Part shown: positions 25,683-33,658 of the stretch, piece after piece
Layout: each line of letters begins with the position of its first letter
How positions within the stretch are numbered: position 1 is the stretch's first letter
The notes under the pieces: generated by a model
The model's input: only the letters and a program-made list of their open reading frames with translations
What the model was told of the DNA's origin: nothing
Database searches by the model: none
Source: a virus
Length of the DNA stretch: 64,000 nucleotides
Strand: one strand, 5' to 3'
IMG/VR virus record: IMGVR_UViG_3300012984_000014
Span: 52,462-116,461 of that record
Position numbers and translations under genes: made by a program

Positions 25683-26366
25683 TCAGTGACCGGCTGACGG
25701 CGTTGGAGCCGGAGTCTCGGACGTTGGAGCGGGCGCCGTCAGTGATGGCATAGGGGGCGGTGGTTTGCCTGAGGCCGCGTTGATGATCGTCGTGATGAGC
25801 CAGATCAGGAAGGCGAAGACGATCGGACCGCTCGTGCCAGTCAGCAAGCCCCACCAGCGGCCCGACTTCGCTCCTGCAGCCTTTCCGCTTTCGCGACCTT
25901 GCTCGTTGGCAAGCGCTTCGACGCGGATGACGAGCGCGTTGTGATCACGCTCGCGCCGCGCGTCTTCGGTGAGGTTCGCCGTCACGGCACTGGTTAGGCT
26001 GGAGATGTCGCCGCGGAGGCCGGATATGTCACCGCGCAATCCTTTAAGCTCGCCAACATCCTCCTGGATGCTGTTGATCTTGGCATCGTAGTCACTGAAG
26101 CGCGACACCATCTTGCCTTCGAGTGTCGCGCGCTCGCGCGCTTCGGCCTCAATGGCTCTCTGCATCTGCTCGCGGTCCGTCTTCGAGCCCTCGATGGCCT
26201 GCTTGGCAGTCGTCAGAACGCGGTTGAGCAGCGCGCGGTCGTTGTCGTCCAGCGCACCGATTGAGTCACGGCGCTCTTGGCGAGGGTCGACGGCCTTCAT
26301 TGATGCCAACGTCTCGACAGCAGGCAGCGCGCCCGGCCGCGGGAACTTAGGGGGCGGATCGGCCAT
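25683..26366 (-). CDS. coiled-coil protein with C-terminal membrane anchor
   Basis: A 227-residue protein. Residues about 30-165 are a long, charged, heptad-rich coiled coil with repeats such as LRGDISGLRGDISSL. A hydrophobic segment near residues 180-197 (IVFAFLIWLITTII) and a Pro-rich tail follow. It would anchor in the inner membrane with the coiled coil on one side. It overlaps the next minus-strand gene by about 20 bases. Membrane-spanning coiled-coil pairs are seen among phage lysis and superinfection-exclusion proteins, but no family is recognised. Confidence 0.6.
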   Translation of the reverse strand: MADPPPKFPRPGALPAVETLASMKAVDPRQERRDSIGALDDNDRALLNRVLTTAKQAIEGSKTDREQMQRAIEAEARERATLEGKMVSRFSDYDAKINSIQEDVGELKGLRGDISGLRGDISSLTSAVTANLTEDARRERDHNALVIRVEALANEQGRESGKAAGAKSGRWWGLLTGTSGPIVFAFLIWLITTIINAASGKPPPPMPSLTAPAPTSETPAPTPSAGH

Positions 26367-26709
26367 TGGGCAACATCACCATGTGTTCGCGAATTTCGCG
26401 AATCTCATTGGACATGCGCTCCGTGGCTCGGGCCGTTCCGACGAGAGACAGCACGCTGAAGAAGGCAGCCACGATGGCGACGCTGACGGCAACGTAGGGC
26501 AGGTCAGACTTGTTCCGCTTCAGGTCGCGCAGAGCGTCACGCACCTCTTGCCTGAATTCAGCTTCTTCCTGGACGCGCCTTGCGTCTTCGGCCTTGAAGG
26601 CCACCATCTGATTTGCCAAATCGGCATCAGTTCGGTCCTTGATGCCAAGTTTGACCGCCAATGAACGGGCGAGGGCTTCAACGGCCTGAGGGCTGAGTGA
26701 CGTCTCCAT
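26347..26709 (-). CDS. small coiled-coil membrane protein
   Basis: A 120-residue protein. A helical, charged N-terminus leads to a membrane segment at about residues 73-90 (YVAVSVAIVAAFFSVLSLV). A short charged tail follows (ATERMSNEIREIREHM). It is the first gene of a two-gene minus-strand unit with the larger coiled-coil protein after it. The two may form a complex. It is divergent from the gene at 26808. Confidence 0.6.
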   Translation of the reverse strand: METSLSPQAVEALARSLAVKLGIKDRTDADLANQMVAFKAEDARRVQEEAEFRQEVRDALRDLKRNKSDLPYVAVSVAIVAAFFSVLSLVGTARATERMSNEIREIREHMVMLPNGRSAP

Positions 26710-26807
26710 CTTTTCGCTAGCCTAACGTTTCGTGAGATCATGCGGTAGCGGATTGGCCCGTTTAGACGTTTCAGCGGCGACGAAAGGGCGCCTTTAATTT
26801 AGCCAAG
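26710..26807. other. divergent intergenic region
   Basis: 98 bases separate the start of the minus-strand membrane gene from the start of the plus-strand gene at 26808. The region should hold both promoters. None matches the CTCGAC module. TTTAAT near 26792 could be a -10 for the plus strand, without a convincing -35. Confidence 0.35.
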
Positions 26808-27479
26808 ATGAAACTAAGCGAATGGAAGACCGCCGTGCGCTCGTTGAGCAAAGTCGGTGGGGAGTCGCCGCTTGTCTTGGAACGCTTTGGCACAACGTCG
26901 TCGAGCGAGCCCAGCGCGCGCGTCCTCTGCTTCAACGTGAAAGACTTGTTGTCACGCCCGCGCCTCGCAGTCGAAGCGACCGACGCCATGCGCGCGCTTG
27001 GCCATCCCGGAAACCTACTGATCGATCGCACCAATGCCAAGATGAATGATTCCATTAGTCTGATGTTCTATGGCGCGAGCGGCCCATCAGACCGCGTGAA
27101 GCAGATCTTTGAAGCGCGCCGCGTTGGAGGGGCCATTGAAGTGATCATCACGCAGTTCCGTCCGTCGGAAGTATGCAGCCTGGTGCCCGGGAATGCTGAG
27201 TCACCAGACTTCTTGGATCGTATTTACGATGCTTGCAAGAACGACCTCCGGATGCTCCGCGGTTGGCCGGCTGAAACCGAATTCGAGGCTAAGCGTCCCT
27301 TTGGTCCGATGATGCATGGCGTGGAAGGGCGCGTGGTCTTCCAGGGCGGATCCGGACGAGCACGCGCGGAAACCATGTTCAACGCCTCGCTCAACCAGGA
27401 AGGGAAGATTTCAGCGGTCCTGCCGATTTTCCCGCATATCCGACTGGAGATCGCGATGAGCACGATTGAGGACCTATGA
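26808..27479 (+). CDS. hypothetical protein with MKLxE-type N-terminal tag
   Basis: A 223-residue protein. The first 25 residues (MKLSEWKTAVRSLSKVGGES, then PLVLE) share a pattern with four other proteins encoded downstream. The body contains a P-loop-unlike mixed fold with HGVEGRVVF and several buried strands. No family is recognised. It starts the plus-strand run after the divergent region. Confidence 0.6.
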   Translation: MKLSEWKTAVRSLSKVGGESPLVLERFGTTSSSEPSARVLCFNVKDLLSRPRLAVEATDAMRALGHPGNLLIDRTNAKMNDSISLMFYGASGPSDRVKQIFEARRVGGAIEVIITQFRPSEVCSLVPGNAESPDFLDRIYDACKNDLRMLRGWPAETEFEAKRPFGPMMHGVEGRVVFQGGSGRARAETMFNASLNQEGKISAVLPIFPHIRLEIAMSTIEDL

Positions 27480-28096
27480 ATCTGGAAGAGATCAGAGAAG
27501 CCGCGCGTGAATGCGGCTATGAGCGCGACGAAGCCAAGCCGCTGATCATCTTGGACTCGCCGAAGCCGGTCGCGTTCGATTTGCGTGGGCTTTCCAAAGC
27601 GATGGCGCCCAAGCTCGAAGCGCTCGCCAAGCATCTCGCCGTTTCTACAGAGAAGCTCGCTGATGCCTTGGACAAGGCGTGGATCGACATCGTGGCCGCG
27701 TCCGAGACGGTTCCGGCAACGGGCCTCCGCGGCGAGGGCGCGAGCCTCCTGCTGGAGGGCATGATCAAGGTGGTCGACGGCGCGGACGAGGCGAGTCGGG
27801 ACGATTCCGTTGACGTCTTCGCGCGCGCCAAGGAGATTCTCAGGGTAGGCGGGTTTGCGGGCTCGATTCCGGGCGCCGCGTCAGAGGCGATGGAGATTGA
27901 GAAGAAGCTGGCGGAGGTCGCGGCGCTCACAGGCTCCACAGTCGAGTCCATCAAGGACTCTGTGAGCGCCCTCGCGCGCACCTCGTCCAAGTCGCGGTCC
28001 GAGGCATTGGCGGACGCCCTCGCTGCCGCCGGCAGATCTCGACACGGCGACCTCGTGGCCAAGCTATTGGGCTTTGACGTTGGGAGCTTCGAGTGA
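27476..28096 (+). CDS. helical hypothetical protein with N-terminal tag
   Basis: A 206-residue protein. MNLEEIREAAR at the start is the second tag-like N-terminus, followed by KPLIILDSP. The rest is Ala-rich helix (LAKHLAVSTEKLADALDKA and similar), possibly an extended coiled coil. ATGA-coupled to the gene before. Function unknown. Confidence 0.55.
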   Translation: MNLEEIREAARECGYERDEAKPLIILDSPKPVAFDLRGLSKAMAPKLEALAKHLAVSTEKLADALDKAWIDIVAASETVPATGLRGEGASLLLEGMIKVVDGADEASRDDSVDVFARAKEILRVGGFAGSIPGAASEAMEIEKKLAEVAALTGSTVESIKDSVSALARTSSKSRSEALADALAAAGRSRHGDLVAKLLGFDVGSFE

Positions 28097-28809
28097 AGCT
28101 AGGCGACTTCAAGAAGCGCCTCCGGAGCGCGCCCAAGGAAGAGCCAAAGGAGTGGAAGAAGCCTCTGCCCGTTGAGAGCATGAACTGCCCCGAGTGCCTC
28201 GGGACGGGGAAGGCGGACGCCAAGGTGGGCGAAGGTCCGCCGCTGAGGACGTGCGAGACGTGCGGCGGCTCGGGTCTTCAGCTCTCCGGCGTGCCGAAGC
28301 GCAAGCAGACCAAGAGCGACCGTGCCAAAGAGGTCGCCAAGGCGCTCGACCGCGGCGTGATCAAGGTGCCGGCCGGCACGCGCGTCGAAGCGCTTGGCCC
28401 AATCAAGGGGCGCCGCGCTGACCTCCTGATCATCGACGATCCGATCAAGGAGCGCGGCGAGGTCGATGACGCCGTGGATGCACTCGCACGCTTCCGGGAA
28501 GGCGGAGTGGTCGGCGCAGTCTCTCGCTCGCGCGGCAAGACCACAACGGACTTCATAGAGGACCTCCTGGACACTCTGGGCACAGAGGACAAAGAGCCGG
28601 CGACTACCACGTGCCTGGAGTGCGGCATCTTCGTTCGCCCCCATCATCCGGAGGATCACTGCAACGATTGCTCGCTGGTCACGATGAAAAAGTGCAGGGT
28701 TTGTGCCAAGGAAATGGGACTTTGTTTCAAACACAAGTTCAATCCAGCCTGGATCTGCAAGCCGTGCGCTCGTAAGAAGTTCGCAGAGCGCGGGAAAATG
28801 CCTCTATGA
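28093..28809 (+). CDS. zinc-finger protein with a Walker-B-like segment and N-terminal tag
   Basis: A 238-residue protein with a GTG start. After MKLGDFKKRLR come two DnaJ-like knuckles (CPECLGTG and CETCGGSG) at residues about 32-56. The centre reads RRADLLIIDDPIKERGEV, which matches the Walker B region of phage large terminases, although no Walker A is present. The C-terminus has more Cys pairs (CLEC, CNDC, CRVC, CKPC), probably two further zinc sites. Function unknown; the terminase-like piece could be a captured fragment or convergence. Confidence 0.55.
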   Translation: MKLGDFKKRLRSAPKEEPKEWKKPLPVESMNCPECLGTGKADAKVGEGPPLRTCETCGGSGLQLSGVPKRKQTKSDRAKEVAKALDRGVIKVPAGTRVEALGPIKGRRADLLIIDDPIKERGEVDDAVDALARFREGGVVGAVSRSRGKTTTDFIEDLLDTLGTEDKEPATTTCLECGIFVRPHHPEDHCNDCSLVTMKKCRVCAKEMGLCFKHKFNPAWICKPCARKKFAERGKMPL

Positions 28810-29000
28810 GCATATGGAAGCGCGCGTTCAACTACGTTGCGGACCTATTCGGGGCGCCTCACGTCTTCACCAACTGCCCTCGTTGTGGGAAGCGACACGT
28901 TGACTTCGGTGAATGGGCGTCTCGTCCGCATAGGACGCATCTCTGCGCGGATTGCGGTGCCAAATGGGCCCCGTCCCAACGTCCTACGGTGGGAATTTGA
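28806..29000 (+). CDS. small zinc-ribbon protein
   Basis: A 64-residue protein. CPRC and CADC, 22 residues apart, form a zinc ribbon of the rubredoxin-knuckle type. It is ATGA-coupled to the previous gene, and its stop overlaps the TTG start of the next. Basic throughout; probably nucleic-acid-binding. Confidence 0.6.
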   Translation: MSIWKRAFNYVADLFGAPHVFTNCPRCGKRHVDFGEWASRPHRTHLCADCGAKWAPSQRPTVGI

Positions 29001-29806
29001 ATCCAAAACACCCAACGTATGCTCGAATGATCGAGATCGTCCAGAAGAACGAGATCTACAGCTATCAGACGCTGGCCAAGGCCGTCGGAGTTACGATCCA
29101 GAATGCTATGTCTCGCGCCATCGATCTGGAGGTGCGCGGGCGCCTGACTCGCACGCAAAGCGGCGCCTTCGTCGCGCTCTCCTTCCCAGAAGAGCCCAAA
29201 AGCGGCTTGTTTCTGAAGCCGTTGCCGCCTTTGACGAAAGAGAAGCGGACAGAGATGGCCCGACGGTCCTTGTCGAAGATGCAAAAGGAACGGCGCGAAC
29301 AGAAGGAGGCCGCTGCGCGCCCAACGATCCTTCGCGCGGTCATCGAGCAGTCGGAGCTCGTGCTCAGAGGCGCGCCTCCGGACAACCCGGAATTGGGGCG
29401 TTTGATCATCGAGGCCAAGGCGCAGTCGCCGGCCAAACGTCGGACGGCCAAACGCGCTGCCGAGGTTGCCGCAGGACGCGCTCGGTTCGAGGCGTTGGAG
29501 CAAGCGCGTGCAGAGAAGAAAGAAGCTGCGCGCCGTGCCAAAGAGGCAGCAAAGATCGAACGCGCCAAGGCGGCAGAAGAACGGCGCGCCGCGCGTGATG
29601 CTATCGAACGTTTCGAGCGCCAGGAGCGGCGGATCGCTCGCGGAATGAAGTCAGGACGGAGCAAATACTGCCGTGTCTGCGAAGGATTGGGCGAGCGTCG
29701 GCCGAAAGACGCGCCGTGCCCAGGATGTGGTGAAGCGTACGAGCGCGAAGTGATTGAAATCAGCGTCTCGGGGTTCTCGTCGCTAGCTACGTTCGATGCC
29801 CACTGA
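28997..29806 (+). CDS. winged-helix-like protein with Ala/Arg coiled coil and zinc knuckle
   Basis: A 269-residue protein with a TTG start (TTGA overlap). Residues 1-60 resemble a winged helix: ARMIEIVQKNEIYSYQTLAKAVGV, then NAMSRAIDLEVRGRL. Residues 100-215 are an Ala/Arg/Glu-rich helix. CRVC and CPGC at the end form a zinc knuckle. It looks like a DNA-binding regulator or structural DNA-associated protein. No family assigned. Confidence 0.55.
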   Translation: MNPKHPTYARMIEIVQKNEIYSYQTLAKAVGVTIQNAMSRAIDLEVRGRLTRTQSGAFVALSFPEEPKSGLFLKPLPPLTKEKRTEMARRSLSKMQKERREQKEAAARPTILRAVIEQSELVLRGAPPDNPELGRLIIEAKAQSPAKRRTAKRAAEVAAGRARFEALEQARAEKKEAARRAKEAAKIERAKAAEERRAARDAIERFERQERRIARGMKSGRSKYCRVCEGLGERRPKDAPCPGCGEAYEREVIEISVSGFSSLATFDAH

Positions 29807-30137
29807 AGAGCACGACTACAACTGCGCGCGCTGCCATCGTCCCGTCAGCTTCCACCCGTTCGCTGATTGCCCAACGCCGGACGTCCTCGCGCGCAGACCA
29901 CGGCCAACGCCGGCCGCGTCGTTCCTTCAGCTGATGGCGCTGACCGCCATCGCCAGCTCGCGCCTCGCCGGCCCGGTCCGCCCCGACTTTGCTCCGACCA
30001 TCGTGTTGGCCTCGTACCGTGGACCGCAGCCCGAGCCCAAGCCGGTCGTTCCGCGCTCGAAGATGCGAACGCCCGAAGAGAACGAGCGGCGCAAGAAGCG
30101 CAAGGCCCAACGCCGCTCCCGGAAAGGACGCCGATGA
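29796..30137 (+). CDS. hypothetical protein with basic tail
   Basis: A 113-residue protein overlapping the previous gene by 11 bases. CARC and CPTP-type motifs near the N-terminus suggest a partial zinc site. A central hydrophobic patch (LQLMALTAIASSRLA) is followed by a strongly basic C-terminus (RRKKRKAQRRSRKGRR). Probably nucleic-acid-binding. ATGA-coupled to the membrane protein after it. Confidence 0.5.
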   Translation: MPTEEHDYNCARCHRPVSFHPFADCPTPDVLARRPRPTPAASFLQLMALTAIASSRLAGPVRPDFAPTIVLASYRGPQPEPKPVVPRSKMRTPEENERRKKRKAQRRSRKGRR

Positions 30138-30406
30138 CACTCGACCATATCAACGCCGTGTTCGAGGGCGGGAGCGCGCTCTTCATTGCCTCGAACGTCC
30201 GCCGGCTGCACCTCGACAAGAAGCTGTCGGGCGTCAACATCCTGCCCACAATCTGGTTCAGCATTTGGGGCTTCTGGAATCTGTTCTACTATTTCGGGCT
30301 GTCGCAGTGGTACAGCTGGTCAATGGGAGCGCTGGTGTTCTGGGCGAACACCACATGGGTCGTGCTCGCGTTGGTCTATCGTCGGCGTGCCAAGGTGCAA
30401 TCGTGA
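30134..30406 (+). CDS. three-helix membrane protein, PQ-loop-like
   Basis: A 90-residue integral membrane protein. Hydrophobic segments lie at about residues 9-20, 34-54 and 62-82. The first loop has LHLDKKLSGVNILPTIWF, a pattern seen in small phage membrane proteins related to PQ-loop/SWEET-type bundles. The C-terminus is basic (YRRRAKVQS), so it is likely cytoplasmic. Function unknown. Confidence 0.6.
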   Translation: MTLDHINAVFEGGSALFIASNVRRLHLDKKLSGVNILPTIWFSIWGFWNLFYYFGLSQWYSWSMGALVFWANTTWVVLALVYRRRAKVQS

Positions 30407-30642
30407 GAGGCGAAGCGCTCGGGAAGGCGCTCGCCAACGACACGTTCGTGGACTTGCTAACGCTGGCCATCGACGACAAGGACCTGATCGCTGAATTCGA
30501 TCGGCTCAAGGGTCACAATCTGAGTCGCGTCGGAACACCACTAGATCTGATGATCGACGATTCGACAGGCAGAACCGAGCAGGCCCTGGACGACTTCACC
30601 GACTTCGTTTGGGACCTATCGCAGCGCATTCCGCCGCCATGA
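30403..30642 (+). CDS. small acidic hypothetical protein
   Basis: A 79-residue acidic protein with a GTG start overlapping the previous stop. It is predicted helical (LTLAIDDKDLIAEFDRL). No motif. ATGA-coupled to the next gene. Confidence 0.5.
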   Translation: MRGEALGKALANDTFVDLLTLAIDDKDLIAEFDRLKGHNLSRVGTPLDLMIDDSTGRTEQALDDFTDFVWDLSQRIPPP

Positions 30643-31457
30643 AGTTGGACGAACTTCGGCGCCAGTTCCGGAAGCGGACGCAGGAGGAGATCTGCGCCGA
30701 GGTGGAGAACTTCATCGCGCGCAAGCGGACCAAGATCCTGGAGCGCTGCGACTGCGGCCACCTGGTAGAGGAGCATTCCGGCCCGGACGAGCGCGCGACG
30801 TTACGCGGCACGAAGCCTGAGCTGCCGATCGGCTATTGCTACCACTGCCCTTGCACGCGGCATAATCCGATGCCGGAGCGAACCGAAGAGCTGCCCGTGA
30901 CGCTCGACCTGGACAAGGCGCGGGCCGACGCAGCCGAGACGCTACCGCTGCCAAAGGGCACGGAAGGCGCTTTTCCGGACACGACGGCTGACAAGCGCTT
31001 CGCTGAAGAATACCTGGGCGAGTTCCCCGCCGCAGAGCCTTGGGAATCGCTTCGGATCCCGTTCCCAACGCTTGTTGACGCTACGCGCGGCGACAGCAAA
31101 GTCGCCAAGACGCTTCTTGGCACGCACGCCTTGTGGGTTCCAGCAGGCGCCGAATACAAAGCGTCGGAAGCCGATCTGGTCCAGCTGAAGGGATTCTTCC
31201 ACGGCGGCGAGGTGGGCGATCTACACTTCACCGTTTGGGACGGCCGGCGTGACAGGTCTGGTCAACCAGTGCTGGTGGATGTTGGCGCGAAGCACCTTTA
31301 CATCGTCGAGCACGAGCGGTGCCCATACGAATACGTTGGCGACCGCTCCGGATCACACGCCTCTTTTCGTCGCGGTATTGATTGCCGCTTCTGCAAGAAT
31401 TTGGGGCGTGTGATCAGCTTGAAGTCGGCTCGTCTTCTACCTAGCAAAAAAGCATGA
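30639..31457 (+). CDS. zinc-binding hypothetical protein with N-terminal tag
   Basis: A 272-residue protein. MKLDELRRQFRKR is the fourth tag-like N-terminus. CDCGH and CYHCPC near residues 34-72 form a zinc site, and CRFC lies near the C-terminus. The middle carries LPFPTLVDATRG-like and LWVPAGAEY strands. No enzyme signature is recognised. ATGA-coupled on both sides. Confidence 0.55.
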   Translation: MKLDELRRQFRKRTQEEICAEVENFIARKRTKILERCDCGHLVEEHSGPDERATLRGTKPELPIGYCYHCPCTRHNPMPERTEELPVTLDLDKARADAAETLPLPKGTEGAFPDTTADKRFAEEYLGEFPAAEPWESLRIPFPTLVDATRGDSKVAKTLLGTHALWVPAGAEYKASEADLVQLKGFFHGGEVGDLHFTVWDGRRDRSGQPVLVDVGAKHLYIVEHERCPYEYVGDRSGSHASFRRGIDCRFCKNLGRVISLKSARLLPSKKA

Positions 31458-31984
31458 AGATCAGTGAATTCAAGGATCGAGCGCGCGGCGGCGAATTGAA
31501 CTCACCGCTCGTTTCCAGGCGCAAAGTACGCTGGAAAGGGCTTCATATTGGGGTCGATCCTGCTTCTGGCCCGAGTGAAAAAGTTGCTTTCGCCATCGAC
31601 GATCCGCTGGACCGATTGTTCGACCCCGACTTGCCACTTACCGGCGGACCAAAAAAGGGGCGCATTCTCTCTCCAGAGACGCCCACGATGAATGTCAAAA
31701 AACTTCCAAGGCCAGAGGTCGATGCGAGCAAGCTAGACCGCGCGCGCTCCAAGATTGATGATTGGGAGTCTATGGAAGACGACTTGCCATATGTGGCAAT
31801 CGACAAAGGCGGACGCGCGATGACCTGTAGTACTTGCGAGGGTTCGCTCGGCGATCTCGACGTCTTCTGCCCGCGTTGCATGGTGCGCGTAACGCCAGTC
31901 CGTTGTGGCTGCGATTCTACGTGGGACGGGCCGCGCGCCGATTGCGAGCGTTGCGGCGGAACGGGAGTTTGCAAATCAAAATGA
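31454..31984 (+). CDS. zinc-finger hypothetical protein with N-terminal tag
   Basis: A 176-residue protein. MKISEFKDRARGGELNSPLV is the fifth tag-like N-terminus and resembles that of the 26.8-kb protein beyond the first ten residues (GGE..SPLV). The C-terminal third has CSTC, CPRC, CGC and CERCGGTG, a double zinc knuckle ending DnaJ-like. It is the last gene before the non-coding A-tract region. Confidence 0.55.
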   Translation: MKISEFKDRARGGELNSPLVSRRKVRWKGLHIGVDPASGPSEKVAFAIDDPLDRLFDPDLPLTGGPKKGRILSPETPTMNVKKLPRPEVDASKLDRARSKIDDWESMEDDLPYVAIDKGGRAMTCSTCEGSLGDLDVFCPRCMVRVTPVRCGCDSTWDGPRADCERCGGTGVCKSK

Positions 31985-32734
31985 CCAAAAAAATCCACAA
32001 AATGGTTTTGAAAAGCGTTGCATACATGATATTTGAAGTTTGAAATTTTGTGGATTTTTGTCTGGATTTCAACTTGGAATTTGGTTGCAAAATGGCTCGA
32101 AAAATGGCCTGGAAATCAGTCTGAATTTGGTCCCAAAATGGCGCTGAAAATGGCCTGAAATTGCCGCCGAGTTTGGGTTGGAAATGCAGCCGAAAAAGCC
32201 TCGGAATTGCCAGCGAAAAGCCCTCCCGAATTTGGAGCGAAAAGACCTCGGAATTCCGTCCGAAAACGCCTGCAGAATCAGGCGCGGATTCCAACGAAAA
32301 ACCAGGCCTAAATGCATCGCGAATTAGCCCTAGGCGCGCTCGGAGTTGGAAGCCTATATATAGCGCTCCGCGCCCGCGTTGCCCTGTGAATGTGTGCACA
32401 GAAAACGGCTCGAATTTAACGCACACACTTGTGAATAGGCAGAATTTGTGCCTTTGAAAGTCAGAATCGCTCGGATTCGCCGCGCAACCACCACACACAC
32501 AAAAGCGGCCGACCGACCTGATTTTTGCAGATTCCTGGCTAATTTTCCAAATTTGCCGTTGCTGAGCCAGAATTTGGCAGAATTCGGCAGCGACGCGACG
32601 GAACGTCCCTCTGCATGGGACCGCTCCGACTCGGCCACGAGTCCGCCCGGCTAGCTTCCGCGGATTGCCCGTAAGAGGCGGAACGGGCCGCGACTCCGAG
32701 CGCTACCGCCCACGGCAGGCGGATCCAGCCTAAT
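31985..32734. other. 750-bp non-coding region
   Basis: No convincing gene is seen on either strand. The right part (32390-32660) is AT-richer than its surroundings and holds CACACA runs and further gaatTTG/AAA tracts. The left part contains a phased A-tract repeat described separately. A weak plus-strand promoter-like pair (TTGAAA, TATTTG) lies near 32009-32037. Confidence 0.6.
32043..32325. repeat. phased A/T-tract degenerate tandem repeat (about 23 bp unit)
   Basis: Twenty-five A3-5, T3-5 or AATT tracts begin at 32043, 32054, 32066, 32078, 32089, 32100, 32113, 32124, 32135, 32147, 32158, 32172, 32182, 32193, 32205, 32216, 32229, 32240, 32252, 32263, 32276, 32288, 32297, 32310 and 32322. 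The mean spacing is 11.6 bp. Neighbouring units look like a decayed 23-bp tandem repeat (for example two GAATTTGGT..CAAAATGGC units 46 bp apart). Such phasing bends DNA strongly and does not fit a codon frame. Confidence 0.8.
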
Positions 32735-32806
32735 ATCCACAAAGTTGAGAAAAAGAACGGCGCTACCAAAAAAGTTCTCGACTTGTGGAAGCAGAAGCCT
32801 TATGGT
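32735..32806 (+). promoter_or_regulatory. phage promoter module P5 with operator arms
   Basis: ATCCACAA at 32735-32742 faces TTGTGGAA at 32783-32790. CTCGAC is at 32777-32782, followed by an 18-base spacer and TATGGT at 32801-32806. The predicted start of transcription is about 32813. A small hairpin (GGCGG/CCGCC at 32829-32842) and a GAAGGAG site follow before the ATG at 32860. Confidence 0.75.
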
Positions 32807-32859
32807 CTCTCCTGTCGCCGAACGAACCGGCGGGAAGCCGCCCCGAAGGAGAGAAGACG

Positions 32860-33201
32860 ATGGAAAAAGCCGAAAAAGTGGTAGAAGCCGTGAAGTTTGC
32901 CCCGTTCCAGTCGACCGATTGGATGGGTTACGCCGGGTGCGAGGCGTTTCCGGACGGCTCCGAGCCGATTATTGGCTACCTCGAAGTGGACGGGAACCTC
33001 GCGGTGGCGATTCTCGACGGAATCGGCCTCGGGGTCCACGTGGAAGTTCCGACGGGTGACGACGAAGAGATGCACGAGGAGACGGAAACGGAGGAGTATT
33101 ACTGGGACGGGCCCGCGGCCGGAGGGCGCGCCCTCGCGTTCCTTCGCCCGGAGATGGCCTCCGGAGATCTACTCGCCCTAAACCCCACGGTGAAGCCGTG
33201 A
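32860..33201 (+). CDS. hypothetical acidic protein
   Basis: A 113-residue acidic protein. The start is ATG 32860, set by GAAGGAG nine bases upstream; the frame is open further upstream through the promoter. It reads as beta-rich with an acidic loop (TGDDEEMHEETETEEYYW). GTGA/ATGA-type coupling joins it to the next gene. Acidic small early proteins are often host-enzyme mimics, but nothing specific is seen. Confidence 0.6.
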   Translation: MEKAEKVVEAVKFAPFQSTDWMGYAGCEAFPDGSEPIIGYLEVDGNLAVAILDGIGLGVHVEVPTGDDEEMHEETETEEYYWDGPAAGGRALAFLRPEMASGDLLALNPTVKP

Positions 33202-33572
33202 GCGCGAAGAAAGCGGTTTCCCATTCGTGGGAGGATTCGCGAACGGTCGTTTTCTCGGCGCGCGCTACCACCCACAGCCGGGCGTTCTCCGGCTCCGCTC
33301 GCCTAGTCGCCTACACGGGAAGCGACCCCAAGATCGGAGGGGCCGCGCTCGTTTCGTTCGTCGAGCCGGAGGCCAAATCGGCCGTCCAGCTGATGTGCTC
33401 CTACTCGGGAGGGGTCGCGGAAGCGGTCCTAGTCGCGGCCGGCCTCCGGAAGACGCTGAAGCTCGCCCCGATCTCGGCCGCGTACGCGGACCTAGGCGGG
33501 CCGGTCGGAATCGCAGAGGATTCGCTACGGGACGGGACGGGAGTCTTCAAGATCGTCTTCTATCGGCGCTAG
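33198..33572 (+). CDS. hypothetical protein
   Basis: A 124-residue protein with a GTG start, coupled to the previous gene. It reads as alpha/beta with Gly/Ala/Val-rich strands (GGAALVSFVEP and GGVAEAVLVAAGL). No known family. It is the second gene of the P5 unit. Confidence 0.55.
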   Translation: MSAKKAVSHSWEDSRTVVFSARATTHSRAFSGSARLVAYTGSDPKIGGAALVSFVEPEAKSAVQLMCSYSGGVAEAVLVAAGLRKTLKLAPISAAYADLGGPVGIAEDSLRDGTGVFKIVFYRR

Positions 33573-33652
33573 CCACAATCTTCCACCAACTACAAAAAAG
33601 ATTGGTGGAAGGCAAAAAAGTTCTCGATTTGTGGAAGCAGAAGCCGTACTTA
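33573..33652 (+). promoter_or_regulatory. phage promoter module P6 with operator arms
   Basis: CCACAA and TTCCACC (33573-33587) face TTGTGGAA at 33629-33636. AAAAAAGATTGG and AAAAAAGTT are 21 bases apart. CTCGAT is at 33623-33628 (the only module ending in T), the spacer is 18 bases and the hexamer is TACTTA at 33647-33652. The ATG at 33659 falls at the predicted transcription start. Confidence 0.72.
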
Positions 33653-33658
33653 TAGGGC

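Noticed and set aside
31917-32498. 193-residue open frame on the minus strand across the A-tract region
   Set aside because: Its Phe-rich, repetitive sequence is what phased T-tracts produce when read as codons. The 11-12 base period does not keep a codon frame, and no ribosome binding site is seen.
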